Counted from the stretch's first letter, positions 1 through 10,557 are shown. The stretch: DNA of 64,000 nt from an uncultured Faecalibacterium sp. (GCA_934539245.1 CAKTCK010000009.1:5859-69858); one strand, 5' to 3'. Notes: generated by a model from the sequence alone, not told the origin. Translations and numbers: made by a program.

Positions 1-2299
1 CAATGGGGCGCTGGTTGATGCAGGTGCCTGCGTTGGAGCGGGCAAACTTGATCAGAGGGTAATCCTCCAGAGCGCCCTGCTCGTTGCGTACAACAATGTG
101 GTCGGCATCGACCTTCTCCACAACGCCGTTGCTCTTAGCCAGCACAGCGGTGCCGGAGTCGGTAGCAGCCTTGTACTCCATACCGGTAGCAACAATGGGC
201 TGCTGAGTGACCATCAGAGGCACTGCCTGACGCTGCATGTTAGAGCCCATCAGTGCACGGTTACAGTCGTCGTTCTCCAGGAAGGGGATGCAGGCGGTAG
301 CAACAGAGACCATCATACGCGGAGAAACGTCCATGTAATCGACCTTCTCTGCATCGATTTCCAGGATCTCGTCGCGGCGGCGGGCAGACACGCGGGGACG
401 GACGAAGTGCTTGCCTTCGTCCAGCGGCTCGTTGGCCTGTGCCACAACGTACTCGTCCTCCACATCGGCGGTCATATACTCCACCTCGTCGGTGACGACC
501 TGCTCAATGAGGTTGTTGTTCTCATCGTAGACCTTCTTGACCTTGCGGTAGGGAGCCTCCACGAAGCCGTATTCGTTGATCTTGGCGTAGGATGCCAGAT
601 AGGAGATCAGACCGATGTTGGGGCCTTCAGGGGTCTCGATGGGGCACATACGGCCATAGTGGCTGTAATGAACGTCGCGAACTTCGAAACCTGCGCGGTC
701 ACGGCTCAGACCGCCGGGGCCCAGAGCAGACAGACGGCGCTTGTGGGTCAGCTCTGCCAGAGGGTTATTCTGGTCCATGAACTGAGACAGCGGAGAGGAA
801 CCGAAGAACTCCTTGATAGCTGCCACCACAGGACGGATGTTGATCAGTGCCTGCGGGGTGATGACGCTCTGATCCTGGCTTTGCAGGGTCATGCGCTCAC
901 GGATGACGCGCTCCATACGGGAGAAGCCGATGCGGAACTGGTTCTGCAGCAGCTCGCCCACGCTGCGGATACGGCGGTTGCCCAGATGGTCGATATCATC
1001 GGTGGTGCCGATGCCGTAGCCCAAATCGTTCAGGTAGTTGATGGAGGACAGGATATCGTCGATGGTGACGGTACGGCCAATGAGCAGGTCGTGATCCTTC
1101 TTCAGGCTCTCCATGACCTCCTCAGCGCTGGAAGCGTTATCAAGGATCTTACGCAGTTCCTTGAGGTTGCAGCGCTCGTTGATGCCGCACTCCTTGACGT
1201 CCACGCCCTTGAATGCAGGGTAGTAGTTGTCGATAATGGCCTGTGCGTCCACGCAGCCGTTGGTGATGACCTTGACCTTGTGGGGCTTATCCTGCATGGG
1301 ATCATCGATCTTCAGCACGACCAGATCCACGCCGGCGGCATCGATCTGCTCGGCCACCTTGCGCTCGATCTTCTTGTCGGCCTCGATCAGGATCTCGCCG
1401 GTGAAGGGGTCCACCACGTTCTCTGCAGCCACATGGTTCATGATGCGGCGTGCCAGAGACAGCTTTTTGTTCATCTTATAGCGGCCGAAACGGGACAGGT
1501 CGTACCGGCGCGGATCGAAGAACAGCATATCGATCTGGCTGGTAGCGGACTCCACCGTGGGAGGCTCGCCGGGGCGCAGCTTGCGGTAGACTTCCAGCAG
1601 GCCTTCCTCGCGGTTCTTGGTGGTATCCTTTTCCAGCGTGGCCAGAATGCGCTCGTCCTCGCCGAAGTAGTTCAGGATATCCTCGTTGGTGGACAGGCCC
1701 AGTGCACGGCACAGCACGGTGACGGGCAGTTTGCGGTTCTTGTCGATACGGACATAGAACACGTTGGCGGCATCGGTCTCGTACTCCAGCCATGCACCAC
1801 GGTTGGGGTTCATGGTGGCGCTGTACAGGTCGTTACCGACCTTATCCTTGGCATGACCGTAGAACACACCGGGAGAGCGGACCAGCTGGCTGACGATCGC
1901 ACGCTCGGCACCGTTGATGACAAAGGTGCCTGCGTCGGTCATCAGGGGGAAGTCGCCCATGAAGATTTCCTGATCCTTCACCTCGCCGGTCTCCTTGTTC
2001 AGCAGACGGGCGGTGACTCGCAGGGGGGCTGCATAGGTAACGTCGCGCTCCTTGCACTCCTTAATGCTGTACTTCGGCTCCTTATCCAGCCGGAAGTCCA
2101 CAAAGCTCAGTGCCAGATTGCCGGTGTAGTCCTCAATGGTGCCGATATCGTGAAAGACCTCCTTCAGGCCTTCATCCAAAAACCACTGATACGAGTTCTT
2201 CTGCACCTCGATCAGGTTCGGCATACTGATGACTTCGTCGATGTGGGAGAAGCTCATGCGCTCGGTTTTGCCGAGCTTAACGGGCTTGACTTTCATCAT
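1..2299 (-). CDS. rpoB: RNA polymerase beta subunit, 5' part (partial)
   Basis: Catalytic beta subunit of RNA polymerase. The gene reads leftwards off the window, leaving 766 codons visible with no stop. The N-terminus ([20 protein letters not shown]) and the protrusion/lobe sequence ([20 protein letters not shown]) are typical. The rifampicin-pocket segment [20 protein letters not shown] lies at about 710-800 with no obvious resistance-type change. The start at 2299 is preceded by AAGGAG at 2311-2316 (11-base spacing); a second ATG at 2296 is less well placed. The gene sits behind its own promoter rather than directly after rplJ-rplL, because rpoD is its upstream neighbour. rpoC is expected beyond the left edge. 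Confidence 0.97.
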   Translation of the reverse strand, partial: MMKVKPVKLGKTERMSFSHIDEVISMPNLIEVQKNSYQWFLDEGLKEVFHDIGTIEDYTGNLALSFVDFRLDKEPKYSIKECKERDVTYAAPLRVTARLLNKETGEVKDQEIFMGDFPLMTDAGTFVINGAERAIVSQLVRSPGVFYGHAKDKVGNDLYSATMNPNRGAWLEYETDAANVFYVRIDKNRKLPVTVLCRALGLSTNEDILNYFGEDERILATLEKDTTKNREEGLLEVYRKLRPGEPPTVESATSQIDMLFFDPRRYDLSRFGRYKMNKKLSLARRIMNHVAAENVVDPFTGEILIEADKKIERKVAEQIDAAGVDLVVLKIDDPMQDKPHKVKVITNGCVDAQAIIDNYYPAFKGVDVKECGINERCNLKELRKILDNASSAEEVMESLKKDHDLLIGRTVTIDDILSSINYLNDLGYGIGTTDDIDHLGNRRIRSVGELLQNQFRIGFSRMERVIRERMTLQSQDQSVITPQALINIRPVVAAIKEFFGSSPLSQFMDQNNPLAELTHKRRLSALGPGGLSRDRAGFEVRDVHYSHYGRMCPIETPEGPNIGLISYLASYAKINEYGFVEAPYRKVKKVYDENNNLIEQVVTDEVEYMTADVEDEYVVAQANEPLDEGKHFVRPRVSARRRDEILEIDAEKVDYMDVSPRMMVSVATACIPFLENDDCNRALMGSNMQRQAVPLMVTQQPIVATGMEYKAATDSGTAVLAKSNGVVEKVDADHIVVRNEQGALEDYPLIKFARSNAGTCINQRPI

Positions 2300-2346
2300 A
2301 AAATCAACCACTCCTTACTTTTATATTCTACGGGATGTCGTATACA

Positions 2347-2383
2347 CGGGTCAAATTTGAGCAGACACACATAATTCGACCCG
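2347..2383 (-). promoter_or_regulatory. Hairpin in the rpoB leader
   Basis: Arms at 2347-2357 and 2373-2383 pair over 11 bp (one G-U) in the roughly 190-nt leader between the rpoB promoter and its start codon. There is no U-run behind it, so it is not a simple terminator. It could affect leader processing or translation, but nothing in the sequence shows which. The rest of 2384-2494 shows no gene. Confidence 0.4.
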
Positions 2384-2494
2384 CGTCTTGTGGAACGTTC
2401 CGGCGTTTTGCACAAACTTTTGGAGTTGCCCCCTCAAGCGGCAGCCATCGCAGTTCCTTTTTTGGCGCACTAGTCCATTATGTGATACTAATGC

Positions 2495-2523
2495 AGTATA
2501 CACCCGAAAATCCCTGTTGTCAA
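2495..2523 (-). promoter_or_regulatory. rpoB promoter
   Basis: On the minus strand TTGACA (2518-2523) is followed by a 17-base spacer and TATACT (2495-2500). This is a near-consensus housekeeping sigma promoter and predicts a start near 2488. It explains how rpoB is expressed although its upstream gene, rpoD, ends in a strong terminator. Confidence 0.85.
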
Positions 2524-2710
2524 GCCATTTTTCAGTTTTTTGCCGAAATAAATTTAATTTTCATTTTGTTTTCGCACGCCCGGCAGCGTGTAGCTGTTTG
2601 CTTTCCAAGTACTTGATTTTTTTATTTTGCACGTTCCTGTTCATAATCCTCTTGTGCAATTTGTCTATCTTTGCTCTTGCGCCCGGAAGTGTGACTTTTG
2701 TATTTCTCAA

Positions 2711-2748
2711 TAGAAAAGGCCGCCGCACAATATGCTGTGCAGCAGCCT
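2711..2748 (-). terminator. rpoD intrinsic terminator
   Basis: A 13-bp stem (2717-2729 with 2736-2748, two G-U pairs) is followed on the minus strand by a short T-run. The stem core GCTGCTGCACA recurs in other terminators of this window (7567-7604, 26179-26214, 50143-50171). Confidence 0.85.
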
Positions 2749-2771
2749 CGTCCTATAATAATATAGAATGC

Positions 2772-3854
2772 TCACTCGTCCAGATAGTCCCGCAGCAGCT
2801 TCGCGCGGCTGGGGTGGCGCAGCTTGCGCAGTGCCTTTGCTTCGATTTGACGCACCCGTTCCCGGGTCACGTTGAACTCCTTGCCCAGCTCTTCCAGTGT
2901 GCGGGCACGGCCATCCTCCAGACCAAAGCGCAGGGTGATGACCCGTTCCTCCCGGGGCGTCAGGCTTTTGAGGACGTGCAGCAGTTCCCGCCGCAGCAGC
3001 TGACGCCCGGCTTCATCCACCGGGACACCGGCATCCTCGTCCTGAATAAAGTCCTCCAGATGGGCGTCCTCTTCCTCCCCCACCGGCGTTTCCAGACTGA
3101 TGGGCTCCTGCGATAATTGCAGCAACTCCCGCACCTTGTCCGGTTCCATATCCAGCGCGGCTGCGATCTCCTCCACGGTGGGCTCTCGCCCGTTTTTGTG
3201 CAGCAGGTCGCCCGCCGTTTTCTTGACCCGGTTGATGCTCTCCACCAGATGCACCGGGATACGGATGGTGCGCCCCTGATCCGCAATGGCGCGGGTGATG
3301 GACTGCCGGATCCACCAGGTCGCGTAGGTAGAGAACTTGAAGCCACGCTCCGGCTCGAACTTTTCCGCCGCCTTCATCAGGCCAAGATTGCCCTCTTGAA
3401 TCAGATCCAGAAAAGGCAGTCCCCGCCCGGCGTAGCGCTTGGCTACCGACACCACCAACCGCAGGTTCGCCTCGCTCAGGGAGCGGCGCGCCTCTGCATC
3501 CCCTGCCCGGGCGGCCTTTGCCAGTGCCATCTCCTGTCCGGCGGTCAGCAGCGGCACCCGACCGATCTCCTTTAAATAGGTCTTGACCGGGTCATCCAGC
3601 GCCACTCCCTCCGAGGACAGCTCATTCTCCAGCCTGCCGATCTGGGCATCGTCCAGCACGGGCAGCTCGGCAGGCTCTTCCTCTGCCAGATGGACGCCCC
3701 GCTGCTCCAGCGCGGCGTAAAGCTCGTCCAGCTGTGCAACATCGAAATCCGTTTCCTCCATGGCGCGGCTGATCTGCTCCGGGGTCAGGGTGTGACGGTG
3801 AGCCTTTGCGGCAAGGCTGCGGGCAAGTTCTTCCGTTTGCGACAATTTCTGCAT
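2772..3854 (-). CDS. rpoD: RNA polymerase primary sigma factor (sigma-70/SigA)
   Basis: Housekeeping sigma factor of 360 aa, a usual size for Firmicutes SigA. A short N-terminal region 1.1-like part is followed by regions 1.2-2.4 (about residues 86-215, including [17 protein letters not shown] and the -10 recognition helix around [15 protein letters not shown]). Region 3 comes next, then region 4 with the -35 helix-turn-helix [19 protein letters not shown] near the C-terminus. ATG at 3854 follows AAGGAG. It lies 48 nt behind dnaG in the conserved dgt-dnaG-rpoD order and ends at its own terminator. The TTGACA/TATAAT promoters seen throughout the window suit this factor. Confidence 0.98.
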   Translation of the reverse strand: MQKLSQTEELARSLAAKAHRHTLTPEQISRAMEETDFDVAQLDELYAALEQRGVHLAEEEPAELPVLDDAQIGRLENELSSEGVALDDPVKTYLKEIGRVPLLTAGQEMALAKAARAGDAEARRSLSEANLRLVVSVAKRYAGRGLPFLDLIQEGNLGLMKAAEKFEPERGFKFSTYATWWIRQSITRAIADQGRTIRIPVHLVESINRVKKTAGDLLHKNGREPTVEEIAAALDMEPDKVRELLQLSQEPISLETPVGEEEDAHLEDFIQDEDAGVPVDEAGRQLLRRELLHVLKSLTPREERVITLRFGLEDGRARTLEELGKEFNVTRERVRQIEAKALRKLRHPSRAKLLRDYLDE

Positions 3855-3902
3855 GATTCCTGCTCCTTTTCTCTCCAGCTCCAGCCGGAGGGAAAACAGG
3901 GA

Positions 3903-5678
3903 TCAGTCTTGTTCGGGCAGCGTCCCCTGCTTTTTTTCGCGCATCGACTGAAGATACTGTGTGATCTCATCGCCGGACATTGCAGCAGCTTTGCTTGCAA
4001 CCGGCATTCCCCGGGCGATTCTGTCCAGGTACAGATGGATATCCTCCGGGGTGCAGTTCACATCGCTGTATTGTGCCGCAAGTCGGCTCAGTTCATTCAA
4101 TGCTTCTTCGCTTGCAAATGCCCGCAGTGCAGTCAGGCTGAGCTCCACGCCCTCCCGGCTGCAATTGAGCATTGCTTCATATAGTTCCTTCTGCTGCGGC
4201 TGGATGAATTGCTCCGCCGTCAGCTGCTGTTTGACCAGTTCCAGATAGCGCGGTTCCCGCAGGATGGCTGCCAGCAGCCGCTGCTGGGCGCTGGCAATGC
4301 CCAGCGCCTGACTGCCGCCTGCGCTGTAAGGTACCTTGATCTGATCCATCTCACCAGAGTGCAGCCGCTCACGGTTTTTCTCCCGGCGGTACTTGCCGCC
4401 CGCCCGCTTTGCTGCGGTGCCCAGCTGCGCCAGAATAGCGGTCTTGGAAATGTTGGTCTCCTCTGCCAGCCGCCCAGCGTACACCTCCTGCTCGGTGGGG
4501 TTGGAGCGCTCAGCCAACATCTCCACGGCTTCCTTTACATATTGCAGCCGCTGCGCGTCCTGCGAAAGATCGTACTGATCCCGCAGACGCTTGAGCCGGA
4601 AATCCAGCGCGTTGCCCACCCCATCCAGAAGCGCCTGAAAGCGCTCCGGGCCGTATTTTTTGATATACTCGTCTGGGTCCTTTGCGCCGGGGATCTGCAA
4701 CACACCCACTTTTACCGGGCTGTTGCGGAACAGTTCCAGTGAGCGCAGAGTCGCTTTCTGGCCGGCCTCGTCCGAGTCATAGCTCAAAATGACCTCGTCG
4801 GCATACTCGCTGATGATGCGCACCTGACCGGGGGTCAGGGCGGTGCCGCAGGCGCAGACGGCAGTGTCGATGCCCGCCTGATGCATACTGATGACGTCCA
4901 TGTAGCCCTCGCACAGCACGAACCGCCGGGAAGCGCTGCGCTTTGCGATCTGCATGGCAAACACCGTCTCGGATTTGTGATAGACCAGCGTTTCCGGGCT
5001 GTTGACGTATTTGGGCTTGGAATCGTCCATCACGCGCCCACCAAAGGCAATGATGTTGCCGCGCAGGTCAAAGATGGGGGTCATGACACGCTTCCAGAAC
5101 AGGCAGTAAATGCGCCCGGATTGGCTGCGCTTGAACAGGCCGCTGGCGTCCAGTTCCTGCTGGTTGTAACCCTTATCCCGCAGGTACTGGTACAGCGCCT
5201 GCCCGTCGTTGGGGGCATAGCCCAGCCCGAACCGAACGATGGTCTTATCGTCCAGCCCGCGCCGCCGCCAGTAAGCGCGCGCCTGCCGCGCCTCCTCCAC
5301 GGTAGAGTTCAGGCAGGCGTGGAAGAAGCGGGCGGCTTCCTTGTTCATGGAAAGCACCCGGCTGCGCAGACGCCCGGTCTTATCGTCCTCCTGCGGTTCC
5401 GGCATACCGGCGCGGGAAGCCAGCATCTTAATGGCTTCGCCGCTGCTGATATTGTTGATCTTTTTGACAAAGCTGATGGCATCTCCGGCTGCCTGGCAAC
5501 CGAAACAGTAAAAGCTTTGGGTGTCAGGGTACACATAGAAAGACGGCGTTTTTTCGCTGTGAAAGGGGCACAGACCGCCGTACAGCCGCCCCTTGCGCTT
5601 GAGCTGCACATAGCTGCCCACCAGCTCCACGATGTCGGTGCGGCGGGTGAGCTCCTCGATGTATTCGTGTGGGATCAT
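3903..5678 (-). CDS. dnaG: DNA primase
   Basis: Synthesises RNA primers at the replication fork with the replicative helicase; 591 aa. A CHC2 zinc finger is at the N-terminus (C37, H40, C58, C61 in CPFH...CFGC). It is followed by the catalytic core and TOPRIM domain, visible as FVLCEGYMDVISMHQAG and the metal-binding SYDSDEAGQKA. A C-terminal helicase-interaction region follows. It is the middle gene of dgt-dnaG-rpoD, 25 nt after dgt and 48 nt before rpoD, so the three are probably co-transcribed from the promoter near 6780. No missing key residues were noticed. Confidence 0.97.
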   Translation of the reverse strand: MIPHEYIEELTRRTDIVELVGSYVQLKRKGRLYGGLCPFHSEKTPSFYVYPDTQSFYCFGCQAAGDAISFVKKINNISSGEAIKMLASRAGMPEPQEDDKTGRLRSRVLSMNKEAARFFHACLNSTVEEARQARAYWRRRGLDDKTIVRFGLGYAPNDGQALYQYLRDKGYNQQELDASGLFKRSQSGRIYCLFWKRVMTPIFDLRGNIIAFGGRVMDDSKPKYVNSPETLVYHKSETVFAMQIAKRSASRRFVLCEGYMDVISMHQAGIDTAVCACGTALTPGQVRIISEYADEVILSYDSDEAGQKATLRSLELFRNSPVKVGVLQIPGAKDPDEYIKKYGPERFQALLDGVGNALDFRLKRLRDQYDLSQDAQRLQYVKEAVEMLAERSNPTEQEVYAGRLAEETNISKTAILAQLGTAAKRAGGKYRREKNRERLHSGEMDQIKVPYSAGGSQALGIASAQQRLLAAILREPRYLELVKQQLTAEQFIQPQQKELYEAMLNCSREGVELSLTALRAFASEEALNELSRLAAQYSDVNCTPEDIHLYLDRIARGMPVASKAAAMSGDEITQYLQSMREKKQGTLPEQD

Positions 5679-5703
5679 GTTGTTTTAAACGACCTCTCCA
5701 GTT

Positions 5704-6702
5704 TTAAAGGACGTGCCATTTCTGGGGCACGAACAGTTCTTCAAAGGTGCGGATGGCAAACTCATCACTCATACCGCTGATATAGTCGGTGACGGCGCGC
5801 TCCCGTCCCTCCTGATAGGCCAGCTGCACATAAAAGTTGGACATCTGATCCACATGGGTCAGGTAGTATTCGTACAGCTCGGCAATGAGCTTGTCCACCT
5901 TCTGCTCCTCGCGCTTGGCGTTTTTGTCCACATACACGGTGGCGTACATGAAATCCCGCAAAGCGAGAAACGCCTCGTATTCCTCCGTACCCATGCGGAC
6001 ATCCCCCTCACTGTGGGTGAGGATGCTGTTGATCATGGTGGTGATACGGGCGGACTTGGTCTGTCCCAGCACCGCCGTGCAGTCCTTGGGCAGAGTGGCA
6101 GCGTCCAGCACACCAGCGCGCACGGCGTCCTCGATATCGTGGTTGACAAAGGCGATCTGATCTGCCAGACGCACGATGCGCCCTTCCGGGGTGGCTGCCC
6201 ATGTGCCCTTGGTGTGGGTAACGATGCCGTTGCGCACTTCCCATGTCAGGTTAAGCCCCGCGCCGTCCTTTTCCAGCCGGTCCACCACACGCAGGCTCTG
6301 CATATAATGGTGAAAGCCGTCCGGGCAGAGGTCGTTCAGTGCCTTTTCGCCCGCATGACCAAAGGGAGTATGCCCCAGATCATGCGCAAGGCTGATGGCT
6401 TCGGTCAGATCTTCGTTCAGGCGCAGACCGCGGGCGATGGTGCGGGCGATCTGCGAGACCTCCAGTGTATGGGTCAGCCGGGTGCGGTACAGGTCGCCTT
6501 CCGGCGAAAGGAACACCTGTGTTTTCTGCTTGAGACGCCGGAAGGCCTTGCAGTGCAGCACCCGGTCACGATCCCGCTGGAACACCGGGCGCAGCGGGTC
6601 CTGCGGTTCCGGTACGGCTCTGCCACGGCTTGCATCGCTGAAGGTCGCCCACGGTGCAAAGGTAAGGTGCTCGATTTCTTCGGTTCTCCGGCGCACATCC
6701 AT
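5704..6702 (-). CDS. dgt: dGTP triphosphohydrolase-like HD-domain protein
   Basis: Predicted deoxynucleoside triphosphohydrolase (dNTP to deoxynucleoside plus triphosphate) of the HD superfamily, 332 aa. The HD metal ligands are visible as RLTHTLEVSQ (H78) and SLAHDLGHTPFGHAGE (H107, D108), followed by a VRNGIVTHTKG block. The open frame extends 20 codons upstream, but ATG 6702 has AAGGAGG six bases before it and gives the family's usual N-terminus (EHLTFAPWATFSDASRGR). It is the first gene of the dgt-dnaG-rpoD operon. Substrate preference (dGTP or broad dNTP) cannot be read from the sequence. Confidence 0.93.
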   Translation of the reverse strand: MDVRRRTEEIEHLTFAPWATFSDASRGRAVPEPQDPLRPVFQRDRDRVLHCKAFRRLKQKTQVFLSPEGDLYRTRLTHTLEVSQIARTIARGLRLNEDLTEAISLAHDLGHTPFGHAGEKALNDLCPDGFHHYMQSLRVVDRLEKDGAGLNLTWEVRNGIVTHTKGTWAATPEGRIVRLADQIAFVNHDIEDAVRAGVLDAATLPKDCTAVLGQTKSARITTMINSILTHSEGDVRMGTEEYEAFLALRDFMYATVYVDKNAKREEQKVDKLIAELYEYYLTHVDQMSNFYVQLAYQEGRERAVTDYISGMSDEFAIRTFEELFVPQKWHVL

Positions 6703-6759
6703 ACAGATCCTCCTTTTGTTTTTTGGGCTTCTCCCCTCCCCTCTGCACGCAGCCGATCC

Positions 6760-6786
6760 CAATTGCTGCGCTGCGGCAATTGTAGC
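6760..6786 (-). promoter_or_regulatory. dgt-dnaG-rpoD promoter with overlapping palindrome
   Basis: On the minus strand an extended -10 (TGC-TACAAT; TACAAT at 6779-6784) has only a weak -35. An inverted repeat, CAATTGC...GCAATTG (6760-6766 and 6776-6782), overlaps the -10 and the predicted start site. That is a position expected of an operator, but no regulator is implied by the context. Confidence 0.5.
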
Positions 6787-6844
6787 ACATCGGCAGTGTC
6801 GAAGGGGGAAGTTCCGTGTCGGTTTACAAAAAAGACTTTATTTT

Positions 6845-7465
6845 TTAAAATGGTGCGTAGAACGGGTCGGACACCGTTACCTGCGCACTGCCCCGGGTCA
6901 GTTCCCGCAGCTGTTCCAGCAGCGGAGCTTCGGTGTGCTCCGGCATCTGCCAGCGCAGGGTGACGCGATCCGTAAACTCCGGCGGTGCCTGCTTTGCCCC
7001 GGCGGCATCAATAAGCAGAGATGCACGCTCGTAAAGGGCGTAGTCCACGGTCACCTGCAATTCCACCACGCTGCGCACCGTGACGACCTCGGCGTTTTCC
7101 AGTGCGCGGGCGGTGGCGGTGGTGTAGGCGCGCACCAAGCCGCCGGTACCCAGCAGCACCCCGCCAAAATACCGGGTGACCACCACAATCAGGTCGGTCA
7201 GGCCGCTGTGCTGCAGCACTTCCAGCGCGGGCGTGCCGGCGGTCTTTGCCGGCTCGCCGTCATCCGAATAGCGCTCGCGGTTGCCCGCCCGCAGGCGGTA
7301 GGCGTAAACATTGTGCCGCGCGGTGCGGTTAGCCGCCCGCACCTGCTCCAAAAAAGCTACCGCAGTTTCCTCACTGTCGGCAAAGGAGAGCTGCGCGATA
7401 AAGCGGCTTTTTTTCTCTTCATATTCGCCGGTAGCCGTGCCCCGGACGGTGCGGTAATCCTCCAC
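6845..7465 (-). CDS. yigZ: YigZ/IMPACT family protein
   Basis: Member of the YigZ/IMPACT family (UPF0029), 206 aa. The conserved N-terminal block is clear: KKSRFIAQLSFADSEE, RHNVYAYRL, then YSDDGEPAKTAGTPALEVLQ and VVVTRYFGGVLLGTGGLVRAY. A C-terminal EF-G-domain-V-like part follows. Biochemical function is unsettled; family members bind nucleic acid or influence translation. The open frame extends to 7564, but a promoter at 7496-7504 lies inside that extension. GTG at 7465 with GGAGGAT five bases upstream gives the family length. It is monocistronic, between nrdR's terminator and dgt. Confidence 0.92.
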   Translation of the reverse strand: MEDYRTVRGTATGEYEEKKSRFIAQLSFADSEETAVAFLEQVRAANRTARHNVYAYRLRAGNRERYSDDGEPAKTAGTPALEVLQHSGLTDLIVVVTRYFGGVLLGTGGLVRAYTTATARALENAEVVTVRSVVELQVTVDYALYERASLLIDAAGAKQAPPEFTDRVTLRWQMPEHTEAPLLEQLRELTRGSAQVTVSDPFYAPF

Positions 7466-7495
7466 GTTAGATCCTCCTGATAATAAATCAGAATA

Positions 7496-7504
7496 AGTAT
7501 AACA
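7496..7504 (-). promoter_or_regulatory. Extended -10 promoter of yigZ
   Basis: TGT-TATACT on the minus strand with no good -35. It supports the GTG start at 7465 because it lies within the longer open frame. Confidence 0.5.
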
Positions 7505-7561
7505 CAAACAGTCGCAAATAAAAAGACCGACGAAACTTTGCGGCACCACCAGATACGCGCA

Positions 7562-7604
7562 CAAAAAAGGGGCTGCTGCACATCATTTCGTGCAGCAGCC
7601 CCTT
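7562..7604 (-). terminator. secDF-nrdR operon terminator
   Basis: A perfect 14-bp stem (7567-7580 with 7591-7604, core GGGGCTGCTGCA) with a 10-base loop is followed on the minus strand by six T's. It lies just past the nrdR stop. Confidence 0.92.
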
Positions 7605-7615
7605 CAGGTTGCATT

Positions 7616-8092
7616 TTACTGTTTTTCCTTGCGGTCTCCGCGGTCTCCCACAAGCTTTTTCAGTTCCTCAAGGAAACTTTCCACGTCCGCAAACTGACGG
7701 TAGACCGAGGCAAAGCGGATATACGCCACCTCGTCGATCTTTTTCAGCTCCTGCATGGTCAGCTCGCCAATGCGCACACTGGGAATCTCGCGGTCGTAGG
7801 AGCTGAACAGGGACTGCTCAATGCTGCTGACGGCGTGCTCCAGCGCTTCGTAGCTGACAGGACGCTTTGCGCAGGCGCGCAGCATGGCGTTAAGCAGCTT
7901 CTGTCGGTCAAAAGGCTCGCGGGAGTTGTCCTTTTTGATGACCACCAGCGGCACTGTTTCCACTACCTCGTAGGTGGTAAAACGCATGTGGCAGTTCAGG
8001 CACTCGCGGCGGCGGCGGATACGCTCGTTATCTTCTGTAGGGCGGGAGTCGATCACCTTGGATTCCTCCGCGCCGCAATAAGGGCACTTCAT
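7616..8092 (-). CDS. nrdR: Transcriptional repressor NrdR
   Basis: ATP/dATP-sensing repressor of ribonucleotide reductase genes, 158 aa. A zinc ribbon at the N-terminus (C3, C6, C31, C34) carries the DNA-contact segment ERIRRRREC. An ATP-cone domain follows ([20 protein letters not shown]). ATG 8092 has GGAGG eight bases upstream; the 30 codons before it overlap secDF and do not resemble NrdR. It sits 16 nt behind secDF and ends at a strong terminator, so the two are probably co-transcribed. No ribonucleotide reductase gene lies in the window. Confidence 0.96.
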   Translation of the reverse strand: MKCPYCGAEESKVIDSRPTEDNERIRRRRECLNCHMRFTTYEVVETVPLVVIKKDNSREPFDRQKLLNAMLRACAKRPVSYEALEHAVSSIEQSLFSSYDREIPSVRIGELTMQELKKIDEVAYIRFASVYRQFADVESFLEELKKLVGDRGDRKEKQ

Positions 8093-8108
8093 CGTTCGTT
8101 CCTCCGCC

Positions 8109-10442
8109 TCAGTTTTTCTTTTTGCTGCGCTCGCTCCACAGCACCCATGCCGAGGTAGAAACGCACAGAGAGGTGTACACACCGCTGATCATACCCATCA
8201 TCAGCGGGAACGCAAAGGTGAAGATGCTGTCCAGACCGTAGAGCTTTGCCACGATGCACATCACGCCCAGTGCCATCACAGTGGTGATGGTGGTGATTAG
8301 GGTACGACGGGCAGACTGGTTGACCGACTGGTTGACCAACTCCTCAAAGCTGCCCTTCTTGCCTATAAGGGCGCGGTTCTCGCGGATGCGGTCGTACACC
8401 ACAACGGTATCGTTGATGGAGTAGCCGAGGATAGTCAGCATGGCGGCGATAAAGTTGCCATCCAGCGCAGTGCGCAGCAGCACAAAGGTGCCGAACACCA
8501 CCATCAGGTCGTTGACCAGCGCCAGCACTGCCATCATGCCGCCGGTCAGGCCGCCGATGTTCTTGAAGCGCAGGGCAATATACAGCAGAATGAGCACCAG
8601 TGCAAACAACACTGCCACCAAGCTCTTCTGCAGGAACTTGGTGCCCATAGCTGCGCTGACGTTACTCAGGGACAGCTGGGCAAACTGGTTATCCGGGTAG
8701 GTCTCGTTCAGGGAGTCCAACAGGTTCTCCACCTGCTCGGTGGTCACGGTCTCGGTGCCGGGCATGGAGATCTTCAGGGTCTGGTCGCCGGTGGCTATGT
8801 TCTCGCCGGTCTGCAAAGTCAGGCCAGTGTTTTCCAGTGCTGCAGCGGCGGTCTTTTGCACTGCGGACTGATCAAAGCTGCCCTCATAGGACAGGGTGAT
8901 CATAGCACCACCGGTGAACTCAGTATCCAGATGTACACCGAACACTGCGGCGCACAGCAGGATCGCTGCCATCAGACAGGCAGAGAAGGTGAGGAACTTT
9001 TTGCGCAGGGCTACGAAATCCACCGGCTTCTTTTCAGCCTTCTCCTGCCCGGGCTTTGCAGCGCCGTACAGCCACGGGTTGCGCAGTGCCTTGATAGAGG
9101 CTGCGCCGCGGATCATGACACGGGTAGCAAACACACCGAACACAAAGTTCAGCAGTACGCCGGTAAGCAGCGTATAGCCGAAGGCATAGATGGTGCCTGC
9201 GGTAGAGGGGCCGAAGGCAAAGAACACAAAGTGCAGTGCCTTGGCGAACAGACCGTCCGAGGGGCCGAAAGCACCCATCAGCACGATGGCTACGATCACG
9301 ATGGTCACGTTGCCGTCAATGATGGGGGTCAGACCGCGGGCAAAACCGCTCTTCAGAGCACCATCCAGAGATTTGCCGTTTTTCAGCTCTTCCTTGATGC
9401 GCTCGGCGGTGATGACATTGGCATCCACGCCCATGCCGATGGCCAGAATGATACCTGCGATACCGGGCAGGGTCAGGGTAAAGCTTTCAAACACCGGGAA
9501 GTAGCCGGACACAAAGGCCAGCGTAGCCGCCACCTGACCGGCCAGTGCGATGCATGCCAGAAAGCCCGGCAGACGGTACAGCACCGTCATGAACACCACG
9601 ATGAGGGCAAAGGCGATCAAGCCGGCCAGCACCATGGCGCCAAGGCTGTTTTCACCCAGACTGGGGCTCACAGTGGAATAGCTGTCCACGCTCAGGGCAA
9701 AGGGCAGTGCACCGGAGTTGATCTGGCGTGCCATCTTGACCACGGCATCCTGCGTAAAGGGGTTGGAGGCCGAGCTGGTGATGATGGCCTGTCCGTCGGT
9801 GATGGCGGTGTTGACGGTAGCGGTGCTTACGTTCTCGTCGTCCAGCCAGATGCTGATGCTGCCCTTATCGGCAGCCAGCTTGGTGGTGGCATCGCCAAAG
9901 GCCTTGGCACCCTCGGTGGTGAACTTGAGGGCAACGTAATACTCAGCACTGCCGCCGTTGCTCACAGCACCGTACTGTGCCGAAGCACTTTCGACCATGG
10001 AGCCGTCCAAAATCAGCTCGCCGTCCTTGCTGGCTCCCTCACGGAAGGTCAGGTAGGCGGTGGTGCCGATTTCCTGAATAGCAGACTCGGGGTCAAAATC
10101 CGTCTCGCCGGACTGCCACGGGAACTCCAAAATCAGGCTGTCGGAGTTGTTGTCCACATACAGCTCGTAGTCGGTCACGTTCAGGGCAACCAGACGGTTC
10201 TCGATGACCAGACGGGCGGCATCCAGCTGCTCGTCCGTGGCATCGTAGCCATCCGAGGGCACAAAGGTGACGTTGACGCCGCCCTTGATATCCACACCAA
10301 AGCGGATATCCTTTGCACCTTTGATATAGGTGGTGGTCACATCGCCGTATTTTGCCGCCACGCCAAAAAAGGCGGTGTAGACAAATACAACGATCAGCAG
10401 CGCGGTAACGACCAGCTGCCAAGCTTTGCCTTTTGTTTTCAT
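8109..10442 (-). CDS. secDF: SecDF fusion, preprotein translocase accessory subunit
   Basis: Uses the proton gradient to pull exported proteins through SecYEG. This is a single 777-aa fusion of SecD and SecF (in many bacteria these are two genes). The SecD half has TM1 at about 10-30, the FGVDIKGG motif near residue 50, a large extracytoplasmic domain, and the [20 protein letters not shown] signature. The SecF half has its own first TM, the [10 protein letters not shown] region, and [21 protein letters not shown] follows a GGAGG motif. It is transcribed with nrdR. Confidence 0.96.
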   Translation of the reverse strand: MKTKGKAWQLVVTALLIVVFVYTAFFGVAAKYGDVTTTYIKGAKDIRFGVDIKGGVNVTFVPSDGYDATDEQLDAARLVIENRLVALNVTDYELYVDNNSDSLILEFPWQSGETDFDPESAIQEIGTTAYLTFREGASKDGELILDGSMVESASAQYGAVSNGGSAEYYVALKFTTEGAKAFGDATTKLAADKGSISIWLDDENVSTATVNTAITDGQAIITSSASNPFTQDAVVKMARQINSGALPFALSVDSYSTVSPSLGENSLGAMVLAGLIAFALIVVFMTVLYRLPGFLACIALAGQVAATLAFVSGYFPVFESFTLTLPGIAGIILAIGMGVDANVITAERIKEELKNGKSLDGALKSGFARGLTPIIDGNVTIVIVAIVLMGAFGPSDGLFAKALHFVFFAFGPSTAGTIYAFGYTLLTGVLLNFVFGVFATRVMIRGAASIKALRNPWLYGAAKPGQEKAEKKPVDFVALRKKFLTFSACLMAAILLCAAVFGVHLDTEFTGGAMITLSYEGSFDQSAVQKTAAAALENTGLTLQTGENIATGDQTLKISMPGTETVTTEQVENLLDSLNETYPDNQFAQLSLSNVSAAMGTKFLQKSLVAVLFALVLILLYIALRFKNIGGLTGGMMAVLALVNDLMVVFGTFVLLRTALDGNFIAAMLTILGYSINDTVVVYDRIRENRALIGKKGSFEELVNQSVNQSARRTLITTITTVMALGVMCIVAKLYGLDSIFTFAFPLMMGMISGVYTSLCVSTSAWVLWSERSKKKN

Positions 10443-10461
10443 AAATCAGGGAACCTCCAAA

Positions 10462-10521
10462 AGCGGCGGCTGTGCAGCCGCAGCCGTTTTTGTTGTGAAC
10501 CGCAAGTTTTGCCGACGGTTC
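10462..10521 (-). promoter_or_regulatory. Two hairpins in the secDF leader
   Basis: One hairpin at 10497-10521 (GAACCG/CGGTTC arms with an inner GCA/TGC pairing) is followed by a GC-rich inverted repeat at about 10462-10486, directly upstream of the secDF ribosome-binding site. The second ends in a short T-run, so it might be a weak terminator or attenuator. A further inverted repeat at 10529-10560 overlaps the presumed promoter. Confidence 0.4.
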
Positions 10522-10557
10522 CTCTCCTCACAGAGCAGCCGTCGTGCCGACCTTTCT

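Noticed and set aside
98..2374. Long plus-strand open frame antisense to rpoB
   Set aside because: Low-information repeats of Val/Leu/His/Gln typical of antisense GC-rich coding DNA; rpoB on the other strand is unambiguous.
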